From contig CM038471.1 in NCBI GenBank assembly GCA_021464415.1, positions 10,133,386 through 10,197,385 of the forward strand: DNA of 64,000 bases. The letters are read 5' to 3'. The number at the start of each line of letters is the position of its first letter. The stretch's first letter is position 1. Position numbers and translations under genes: made by a program. The notes beneath the pieces are model-generated. The model saw only the letters and a program-made list of their open reading frames with translations. It was not told the origin of the DNA and made no database searches. Source of the stretch: Lonicera japonica (lineage: Eukaryota; Streptophyta; Magnoliopsida; Dipsacales; Caprifoliaceae). Below are positions 35,652 through 44,545 of the stretch, in pieces.

Positions 35652-35744
35652 ATTAAAATTAGAAAAATAATTTTGTGTACTTTTGGACTTTGTTTAGCTT
35701 TGGTTTTAATGTTACACGCTTTGTGGGCCCAGTCTAGCTGGTTA

Positions 35745-36031
35745 CTACATCTGTCCCAATTTAATTGTCCAACTTTGAAAAATTAAAAGTTAAGGACACA
35801 TAATGATTATTTTAAGAGAAAATGTTTATTTCGAAAAATGACATTTACTTTTCTCCTACTAAAATAAGGTGGCAGGACCAACAATAAATAAAGTGGTGAG
35901 AGCTTAAAGGGTAATATTAGAAATAATAAAAAGTGTTATAATTAATGACTTACTAAATATAAAAAGTAGACAATTATTTTGAAATATCCAAAAATAAAAT
36001 AGTGGATAATTAAATTGGGACGGAGGGAAAA
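35745..36031 (+). mobile_element. Stowaway/mariner-like MITE, copy 1
   Basis: The left end CTACATCTGTCCCAATTTAA and the right end TTAAATTGGGACGGAGGG are inverted repeats of the CTCCCTCTGTCCCA type, with TA flanks as used by Tc1/mariner elements. Copies A and B of the surrounding repeat lack it. It is a short non-coding element, related in inverted orientation to 36204-36482. Confidence 0.8.
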
Positions 36032-36203
36032 ATATTTACTAATTTTGACCCGGGGCCTTATTTATTTCACCTGAGACAATAATTCACGCGTTGATTTCTT
36101 ATGTCCACCTACCTGTTAGCACGTGAACGAGAGTGAAAATAGTTGGCTACATGGAGTGTGATATGACATTTGTGTTGTACAACTTTTTACTACTAAGGTA
36201 CTA

Positions 36204-36482
36204 CTCCTTCTGTCCTAATTTAATTGTCCACTATTTTATTTTTAGATGTCCTAAAATAGTTATCCACTTTTTATATTTAGCAAGTCATTAATTAGAGACT
36301 TTATATTATTTTCAATATCACCCTTTAAGCTATCACCACTTTTTTATTGTGGATCCCGCCACCTTTTTTTATTAGAAAAAAAGTAAAAGTCATTTTTGAA
36401 AATAAGCATTTTCTCTTAGAGTAATCATTATATCTCAAATTTTTGTTTGTCAAAGTTGTACAATTAAATTGGGACAGACTGC
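36204..36482 (-). mobile_element. Stowaway/mariner-like MITE, copy 2, inverted
   Basis: Starts CTCCTTCTGTCCTAATTTAA after TA and ends AATTAAATTGGGACAGAC. Its reverse complement aligns along its whole length with 35745-36031 (shared GACTTGCTAAATATAAAAAG-like and GGTGGC(A/G)GGA words). The two copies form a 280-bp inverted repeat with a 172-bp spacer. Confidence 0.8.
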
Positions 36483-36586
36483 ATGCTTTTATTTAATTTA
36501 TAAGGGTTGAATATAAATTAATATATTCGGTATTTATAACTATAATAAAGAATTATTAAATTTTTAAAAATTGAATAACATGTATC

Positions 36587-38099
36587 TGTGAGAATCCGCA
36601 AATGCGACCCCCGGGTCTCGTCCCCGTTTGTTTGGGTGTCTGAAACATCGGAATGGATTCCGTCGTTCCATTTGCTGGAGTGTTTTTTGATAATTCATAT
36701 CACATGTCCATATGTTCTATTTTTAGATGCAAAGGGGTTCGTTCAGAGTCGCCAGTACGTTTTACGAGAAAACGGACAAAATAGTTGTGTAAGAGGAAAG
36801 GCTATAGACAAGCCTTTCTTTACACGTTTGTCTACGAAACCAGGATTCTATAGGGTTCGGAAACTATATTACGATTTGGGAAGGTGTTAAGCACCCATTC
36901 CGCCTTTTCGGTCTCTAGTGGTCTTTTATATGTTTATTCTATGTTGAAAAACTTGGATGCTTTTACTGACAGTCTACTACTCTCTAAGTGAAAACCCTAA
37001 TTTGGGAAAACGGGAAAAGGGATGAAAACCTCTGTGTTCCTGGATCCAATGTTTAGTTTTGAGAGATGAAAATACAAGTGTCAAGAGTTGTTCTTACTTT
37101 AGAGGGAGTTTTACCGTGTTATTTCTCAGATAACAACGATTTTTCTCGGATTTGGATTCATTTGTGAAAAAGTGTTGGATCTTGTATCGGAACTAATTTA
37201 ATATGGAATTAGAAATCTTGAGGAGAGTTCTACCAGATGTATCACAATCTATGAAACAGATAGGATATACCGGGTTTTTAATTCCTAAGTAAGTTTTACC
37301 GGTCCGGGTTTTGAAAATAGGATTTTATCCGAATGGTAATATACTTACTCTTCTGGTTTTGTAAATAGTTTTATCAGGGTCTTTTGTTTTGAAAACGGTA
37401 GACTATTTGTAACTTGGCAATAAGTTTATTCAAAGAAAACGTGGACAAAACAACAGAAATAAAACAAGTACACGGATGTTTAATGTTAAATACTAGAAGA
37501 GACTTTCTTTACCTTCCCGTCGAGAATAATGATAAGAAAGAAAATATAATATGGCAGAGAGATCTCCGGCAATAATGATCTTTTCCTTCTTCAGATATTT
37601 CCGAGAATTCAATTCCAGAGACGGGACACGTCAAGTGTCGAGAATAGATTCGATAATTCTTCAGAAATAAGACGATAATAGAGAATGCTTGATAAAAGAC
37701 TAAAAATCATATTTAAAGCTTAGAATTCTTCAATCCCAAGTTGCTGTCCTCAAACCCTTGGGGTGTTTGCCTATTTATACTGGTCGGAAGAGTATGTCGC
37801 GCGACACTTCCCCAAAAGGGGCATATGTCGCGCGACAAAGTGTCTTATGTCGCGCGACAAATGGCTGAAGTGATGTTTCTGACAGACTGATGTGTCAGAG
37901 AGTGGATGGTCTGGTGTCAGGAGGGATTGTCGTGCGACATACCCATTTGTCGTGCGACAATCTCTCTTAAAAATAGGTTTGTTGGCCAACAAACCCTTTC
38001 GGGGTAGTTTCGGGTGCTCGGGTGGGTCCCGGGCCCAAAAATAGTAGTTTTCGAAGGTCGTTAGGGTTCTTGCGGGAGTCACGGATCGGGGTGTCTACA
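36587..38099 (-). repeat. 3' LTR of the Ty3/Tat element (left side)
   Basis: Plus-strand sequence begins TGTGAGAATCCGC and ends GGTGTCTACA. It carries five copies of the 12-bp palindrome (37795, 37826, 37848, 37928, 37948) just upstream, on the minus strand, of TATAAATA at 37779-37772. Preceded by GTATC. Confidence 0.95.
37772..37959 (-). promoter_or_regulatory. LTR promoter: five TGTCGCGCGACA palindromes upstream of TATAAATA
   Basis: Perfect copies TGTCGCGCGACA are at 37795-37806, 37826-37837 and 37848-37859; copies with one CG changed to TG (TGTCGTGCGACA) are at 37928-37939 and 37948-37959. On the minus strand all are upstream of TATAAATA (37779-37772); the nearest ends 15 bases before it. 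The sequence CGACAATCCCTCCTGACA (minus strand, next to the 37928 copy) recurs at the DUF7745 gene promoter. These are likely sites for a dimeric DNA-binding protein; which protein is unknown. Confidence 0.75.
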
Positions 38100-38214
38100 G
38101 ACCCTCTTGACTCAAGCTCCTTGCTTGTAAGGATTTGAGGCGACTGGAAGATAACATGATCCATGGCTCCCGCAGGAACTCTAAGAAAGTGTGTGTATGC
38201 AAAAAGTGTTCGTG

Positions 38215-39125
38215 AACGCCTCTGGAGAGGGCTTGTGTTTGGTTTTTGCCTCCGGAGAGGGCTTGTGTTACCTCATTGCCTCTTTCGAGGACTTTTATTT
38301 GTTCCACTTGCCTCAGATGGGAGGACTACCATTGCTCTATTAGCCTCAGATGGGAGGACTACCGTTGCTCCACTGTGCCTCTCTGGGAGGGCTTCGCCTC
38401 AGGTGGGAGGACTACCGTTGCTACACTGTGCCTCTCTGGGAGGGCTTCGCCTCAGGTGGGAGGACTACCATTGCTACACTGTGCCTCTCTGGGAGGGCTT
38501 CGCCTCAGGTGGGAGGACTACCATTGCTCCACTAGCCTCAGATGGGAGGACTACCATTACTACACTGTGCCTCTCTGGGAGGGCTTCGCCTCAGGTGGGA
38601 GGACTACCATTGCTGCACTGTGCCTCTTTAGGAGGGCTTCGCCTCAGGTGGGAGGACTACCATTGCTCCACTAGCCTCAGATGGGAGGACTACCATTGCT
38701 ACACTGTGCCTCTCTGGGAGGGCTTCGCCTCAGGTGGGAGGACTACCATTGCTGCATTGTGCCTCTCTGGGAGGGCTTCGCCTCAGGTGGGAGGACTACC
38801 ATTGCTACACTGTGCCTCTCTGGGAGGGCTTCGCCTCAGGTGGGAGGACTACCATTGCTACACTGTGCCTCTCTGGGAGGGCTTCTGATCTTCTCGCCTC
38901 AGATGGGAGGACTGCCATTGCTACACTGTGCCTCTCTGGGAGGGCTTCTGATCTTCTCGCCTCAGATGGGAGGACTACTATTGCTACACTGTGCCTTTCT
39001 GGGAGGGCTTTTGATCTGTAAGAAGAAAGAAAAATTGCCTCTGGGAGGACTTTTGTGAGTAATTTTGCCTCTGGCGAGGGCTTGTGTTTGTGATTTGCCT
39101 CTGGCAAGGACTTATGTTTGTGATC
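38215..39125. repeat. 53-bp GC-rich minisatellite in the 3' region of the Ty3 element
   Basis: The core array 38310-39012 is built of 53-bp units made of GCCTCAGGTGGGAGGACTAC, then CATTGCTACACTGT, then GCCTCTCTGGGAGGGCTTC; about a dozen units, some shortened. Degenerate half units (GCCTCTGG..GAGGGCTTGTGTTT) flank it. Because 53 is not a multiple of 3, every frame is open in turn and the long frames here are artefacts. Tat-type elements often carry such variable tandem repeats before the 3' LTR, and these can seed satellite DNA. Confidence 0.95.
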
Positions 39126-39895
39126 TGGTGAATTTGTTCTTTGTCTCTCTTAGACTGCTAGAGTGAGAGAGAGAGATTTTCGTGAGGTTGAAAAGAGCTT
39201 CTCGGGGTCTAATCTTTATCCGGATGTCCGTTTTCCTGTATCTTTCTGAACTTTACTCTCATGTTTTCTTCGAGGGAAGATGCTTTTCTCAGAAGGCAGT
39301 TTTCGGATTTCTCTTGCTCTCCGCAGAGTGATGTTTCGAGGATTTCCAAACCATTTCTTCTGTATCGTGCTGAAAAGAAAATTTGTTTGAAAGTTCAATC
39401 TCTGATCTTTGTTCTCTTCTTAGTTTTCTCTTTTGGTGGGCCCACATCGTATTCTATTTTTCGATGCCCTTATTTTTCCCTCTTTTGGGAAAGACTTTTC
39501 CTGGCCTTTTCTGTTTTTGACCAGGAGTTTTTTATCCCTTCATCGTGATCAGGAGCCTTACTCACCCAAAACGAAGCCCTGAGCCGGTTTTTGGCCTAGC
39601 TGTCACTTTTGGTGTGGCTCCCCCTGTCACTCTGCATTTCTGTTTTTCTCGCTCGCTTTGGGCGCTCATGCGGGTTCTTTCTCTTTTCTACTCTTTCAAT
39701 TTTTTCTATTCCCGTTTTATTTTGATATCTTGCTTTTTCTCATTGATGGTCTCGGTCTTTCTGGGAGATCAGAGACTACTTTTAACCGTTTGTATTTTGT
39801 TCTCGTATTTCGGAGAGATGATTTGGAAGTCCTCCTTGAATTTTTATCCTGTGTGTGCGGTTTTTAGCAATTTTCTCGAAAACTGCTTCTCTGGA
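39126..39895. other. non-coding spacer in the Ty3 element
   Basis: Pyrimidine-rich on the plus strand, with repeated TTTTCT and CTTTTGG words. Plus frames at 39261-39548 and 39545-39919 are low-complexity Phe/Ser/Leu-rich and match no family. I see no gene here. It may be the 3' UTR of the minus-strand transcript. Confidence 0.5.
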
Positions 39896-40035
39896 GCACC
39901 CCTGCAAGAGATAAAATGAGACAAAGGTCAAAAATCAGGGGAGGGGGGGTTTGTCGCGCGACACTTCGGTGTATAGCTCTTTGTCGCGCGACAATGTGGC
40001 CATTTGTCGCGCGTCAAACTGCTCGACTATATAAG
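39896..40035 (+). promoter_or_regulatory. promoter of the antisense PMD gene: three palindromes and TATATAAG
   Basis: TGTCGCGCGACA is at 39952-39963 and 39982-39993, and TGTCGCGCGTCA at 40005-40016, followed by TATATAAG at 40028-40035 and the ATG at 40175. A CCCCTGCAAGAGATAAAATG stretch at about 39899-39918 is matched by CCCCTGCAAAAGAATAAAGT near 44321 upstream of the DUF7745 ORF, so the two antisense promoters share more than the palindrome. A CT-rich leader (40070-40100) follows, as in plant 5' UTRs. Confidence 0.75.
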
Positions 40036-40174
40036 CCCCTTGCTGAGCTCATTCCACCTCATTCTCTCCTTTCCCTTTCTCTCTCTCTAGCTTTATTTCT
40101 CTTTTCTCCTAAGCGCGGAAGCCCTGCCGCTTTTCCGACTTTTCCGATTTTTCTCACATTTTCCATATACCCGG

Positions 40175-43100
40175 ATGGACCCTGCTCATCCTGATAGACT
40201 GGAGGGTGACCAGGAGGAAGTCACTTTTACAGATGCTCAGGGCGTTCTTCGCTGCAGCCCTCACCATGACGACTGGGCCGACCTCGATTGGTACGGTGAG
40301 GATGGGGTAGACAGCGGTCGGGCGGTGGTCTACCGAGACAATACCCGGGCTGCTCCGGTCCCGGACGTTCCGTGGCTCTTGATGGAGCCTGTTTCTCACG
40401 AGATCCGTCGTCGATCTCTGGTATGTCTTCTTTTTATTCGTTCGTTTATTTCTGTCGTTTCCTGCATGTTTATTTAAATAAATGTTAATATGCATGTTTG
40501 CTTAGAAATAATATCCGATTTAGTGAACACATACTTTTACTTGTGATACCCTTTATGCTATAGAAAAATTACATAATTTTACCGCTAATAATCTCTCATA
40601 TTTACACCAAAGTACCCCTAGGTTTAGAAAAAATTACATAATTTACCCTTATAACCCTATATCTCTCATAATTACACCAAACTACCCTCAGGTTTGAAAA
40701 ATTACATAATTTACCCTTATAACCCTATATCTCTCATAATTACACCAAAGTACCCTCAGGCTTGGAAAATTACATAATTTACCCTTATAACCCTATATCT
40801 CTCATAATTACACCAAAGTACCCTCAGGTTTGGAAAATTACATAATTTACCCCTATAACCCTATATCTCTCATAATTACACCAAAGTTCACATAATTTAC
40901 CCTTATAACCCTATATCTCTCATAATTACACCAAAGTATCCTTAGGTTTGGAAAATCACATAATTTACCCTTATAACCCTATATTTCTCATAATTATACC
41001 AAAGTACCCTCAGGTTTGGAAAATTATATAATTTACCCTTATAACCCTATATCTCTCATAATTACACCAAAGTACCCTCAGGTTTGGAAAATTACATAAT
41101 TTACCCCTATAACCCTATATCTCTCATAATTACACCAAAGTACCCTCAGGTTTGGAAAATTACATAATTTACCCTTATAACCCTATATCTCTCATAATTA
41201 CACCAAAGTACCCTCAGGTTTGGAAAATTACATAATTTACCCCTATAACCCTATATCTCTCATAATTACACCAAAGTACCCTCAGGTTTGGAAAATTACA
41301 TAATTTACCCCTATAACCCTATATCTCTCATAATTACACCAAAGTACCCTCAGGTTTGGAAAATTACATAATTTACCCTTATAACCCTATATCTCTCATA
41401 ATTACACCAAAGTACCCTCAGGTTTGGAAAATTACATAATTTACCCTTATAACCCTATATCTCTCATAATTATACCAAAGTACCCTCATAATCCTGTACT
41501 CGTTCTTTTTGTCTGCAGTGGGTTGGCCGTGGTTGGGGTTCCCCCAACACCATTTATTTAGAGTGGCGACAGGCACCGGCTCCTGTCCAGGAGTTACTCC
41601 TTGCGACTCCTTTCGGCTCTCTCTTCGACGCCCTCCCGGAGCGGGTGTCTAGGGCGGCTGTGTTGGTGTTGGCTCTGGCCTGTCACTAGTGGGACACCAC
41701 TCACACTTTTCACTGGAGCTGGGGGGAGATGACGATGACCCCCCTCGACTTATTTGCTTTGACCGAGATTCCTTCAGGGGGGTCCCTATCCAGATTGATG
41801 TCCCTTTGCGCCTGACGGTAGAGGATATCGTGAGCGCACTTGGGTGGTTTCCCGAGCGACGGAGTTCGGGCGATACGATCCCCCGAGCGGTTCTGGTCAC
41901 GCGTCTGGCCACAGAGAGAGCTCGCTTGGTTGCTTCAGGAGCTTCGATGACTCGTCAGGAGGCACGTCAGTATGCCCGCGTCCTTCTTTTACTGACGCTC
42001 CATGACCTTTTTGAGGCCCGTGGGGGGGACACGGCCCATCTCTGGTGGCTGCCCTATCTCCGGGATTTCAGCATCATGTTCGACTACGATTGGGGCGGTT
42101 TCATTCTTGCCGTCCTCTATGATGCTATGGACCAGGTTTCTCGCCACTTAGCCCTGAACCTTAAGGGCTTTTCTTTGCTGTGGGAGGTATATACTTTTGT
42201 TCCCTTATCTTTGTTCTAGTTCTTTACTTTTTTATTAGTTGATTGTTGCTGATATTCTTTACATTTCCTCTTCAGAGTTGGTTTGTGGCGTATACTCGTT
42301 TGGGTCGCGCCCAGGTAGATCTCCTCGTTGAGAACGAGGATCAGTTTCCCTTTCTCCACCGATTCATTGCGGGGAACTACAGGGCTCCTTATGTATACCG
42401 AACTCGGGAGACCGGAGCTGCTGCCGTCCATGACCTACTGGAGGAGCAGGTAAATTTTTTAGTATTCTTTCTTTTCAATAAATAAATTGTAAATAGAATA
42501 TAAATAACTGAAATAAAATTTTGTTCTCTTTGTAGATTGAGTGGGCCCCCTGGGGTGATCTGGGTCTCCATTTCGGATATGGCCGTGCTCTGACCGCCTC
42601 GAGGACCAGGCGGCTGATTAGGGATGAGTACGGCCTTCATTTTTACTTGGGCGAGAGAGTTATTCGCCAGCATACACCGGCCCAGTGGCCCCGGGTTCCT
42701 ATATTTCCACCGGTTCTGATGAGGCGGACGGGCAAGATTGATCCGGTGACGGTGCGGCCTTGGTTGACGGTCTTGGCTTTCAGACGTTCACTGAAGAGGG
42801 AGACTACACTGCTTTCGCTGCCTGTTATTTGATGAGGGAGCCGAAGGGGACTCGGGGATGGGTCTTCTATGAGAGATATCGGGCGTTGGGAGGCGATCCC
42901 CATTACATACGAGGACAGACCCACCTAGCTAGGACGGTTCCGGGTCACCTGCCACCTGTCCCCGATCAGAGGGACAACAATTTGGATTCTGAGGTCGAGG
43001 ACCCCGAGGGGGAGAGGGACATTCCTGCTGCTGTCGAGAGTGGTGATAGATCAGGGGGTGAGGGAGGTGATACGACGGCGGCTCCGGAGCAGCCGCCTCA

Positions 43101-44208
43101 GACGACGCCCATAGAGGAGCAGCGCGCTGAGGGTTTTGAGTTCCCTACCGGCCCTTCTGTGTCTCCAGAGGTCCTTTTTGATGTTGCCGAGGCTGCCGAG
43201 GGGAGAGCAGGATTTTTTGAGCGGTCCTGGGAGCCTGCGGACCTTGGGGAAGATTACGAGCAGTTTGGGCGGACCCCTCCTGCTGCGGTGACTACTCCTT
43301 CTAGTGGGGTCCCGCCTTTGAGAGCGACGGCCATGGTGGATCCTCCAGGTGTTCGTACCTACGCTACACTGACCCCTCTTTTGCCGACTGCTATGGGCCC
43401 TCCAGCCCGATCTCCAGGTCTCGGCGGCTCATCTTCTCGCCCTCTTTTGTTCCCTATTCGCGAGGAGGGGGGGTCCACTTCTGCTAATGTTCCAGCGGGG
43501 CCGTCCATTCCTTGGGTAGATCTACCCCCACTTCCCAGAGATATCTCTTATGTCGGCGCCGGTTTACGTCGATACACTGTCCCCGAGTATCCTCTTCCTG
43601 AGGACACTTTTGACTACTTGGGTGGTCGCCCTGGTGATGAGGTACCTACTTCAACTTCTCTTGATACTTTTATATTTATATTTATTTATTTTGACTGTGC
43701 TGATTCTCTTATCTTATGTCTTTTACAGCGGGTGAGTGTACGGGTGACGGATCTGCAGGCTTGGCACGCCCAGTACCTCTATAGCTGGAACCTGCTCCAG
43801 TACGTCGGTCGAGACCCTCCAGCATACATGCGTGACTACCAGAGGGCTATTGACGTTTCTTTGCGGCCGGACGACCCCCTGACTTCTTCTCATGCCCGGA
43901 CGGAGTCTCGGAGGAGTAGTAGTCGGACCTCCAGGCGTTCTCGATCCTCGGTGATCCGTCCCACAGCTCCTGTCCAGTCGACGGGGCCCTCCCAGGCGGC
44001 AGTTCCTCCTGTTCAAGGCGTCCCAGTGGTTGACCTTACTCCCGAGGAGGGCTCGGGTGATAGTGGGAGCGTGTCAAAACGCGCTCGAGTAGATTGGTTT
44101 TTTCCTTTATGCATTTTTGTTAGTTTGAAACAGATATGTAGTTTTTATTTTTATAGACTTGTAGACAGAGATTTAGTTTTGAAAACTGTTCTTTTATTGG
44201 TTTTATGA
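40175..44208 (+). pseudogene. antisense plant mobile domain (PMD) gene, five exons, broken
   Basis: Exons from frame and GT/AG sites: 40175-40420, 41519-42186, 42276-42449, 42536-43641, 43729-44208. Exon 2 carries PMD motifs: DTTHTFHWSWGEMTMTPLDL, later ARVLLLLTLHDLFEARGGDT and AHLWWLPYLRDF; exon 3 starts SWFVAYTRLGRAQ; exon 4 has HFYLGERVIRQHTPAQWPRV. The C-terminal part is Pro/Ser/Arg-rich (SRRSSSRTSRRSRSS) and looks disordered. PMD proteins are found in plant transposons and in the host proteins MAIN and MAIL1, which act in gene expression and transposon silencing. Breaks: TAG at 41687-41689, a one-base loss in the G-run at 41777-41782, and a frame change near 42757. Intron 1 is filled by a 68-bp minisatellite; intron 4 (87 bases) is in frame without stops. 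It lies antisense to gag-pol, downstream of its own TATA and palindromes. Confidence 0.75.
40556..41487. repeat. 68-bp minisatellite filling intron 1 of the PMD gene
   Basis: About 14 tandem copies of a 68-bp unit: ACCCTCAGGTTTGGAAAATT, then ACATAATTTACCCTTATAAC, then CCTATATCTCTCATAATTAC, then ACCAAAGT. The period is exact in the centre (for example 40751 and 40819); the first copies are diverged and one near 40880 lacks about 20 bases. There are no spacers between units. The array sits between the donor at 40421 and the acceptor ending at 41518. Confidence 0.97.
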
Positions 44209-44320
44209 AAGATTCCTTATTCGTGTCTGATGATATACATGTATTCCTTATCTGTGATAATTTAAATGAATCAGTAATTTTTTAGGAGCCATACCTTGTA
44301 ACGCGGTAGTACTTAGGGCC

Positions 44321-44507
44321 CCTGCAAAAGAATAAAGTGAGCACAAAAATGCATCCAGAAGCGATTCTTTTGGCAAGAATGACTCTTACGTGTAAGAAAA
44401 AACAAACATAGGGTGACCCTAAAGGAGTCTGTCGCGCGACAATCCCTCCTGGACATGGGTTTGTCGCACGACAAACAGGCACAGGACCCTCTTTTTTGCT
44501 ATAAATA
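44321..44507 (+). promoter_or_regulatory. promoter of the antisense DUF7745-like gene: two palindromes and TATAAATA
   Basis: TGTCGCGCGACA at 44430-44441 and TGTCGCACGACA at 44462-44473, then TATAAATA at 44500-44507, then the ATG at 44546. The sequence CGACAATCCCTCCTGGACA next to the first palindrome matches CGACAATCCCTCCTGACA beside an LTR palindrome, and CCCCTGCAAAAGAATAAAGT matches the PMD promoter. This supports a common origin of the three promoters. Confidence 0.75.
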
Positions 44508-44545
44508 CATCCATCTTCCTTCCTTCATCCCTATACCTTCCAAAA

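Noticed and set aside
38163..39058. Long plus-strand open frames (241, 142 and 125 codons) with repeated GGLPLLHCASLGG-type peptides
   Set aside because: They come from the 53-bp minisatellite; because the unit is not a multiple of three all frames stay open. There is no family match.
40556..41487. Regular array resembling a CRISPR
   Set aside because: Units are contiguous 68-mers without unique spacers, in a plant intron. It is a minisatellite.
42243..42485. Separate small gene at PMD exon 3
   Set aside because: It has clean splice acceptor and donor in phase with exon 2 and matches the PMD continuation, so it is an exon.
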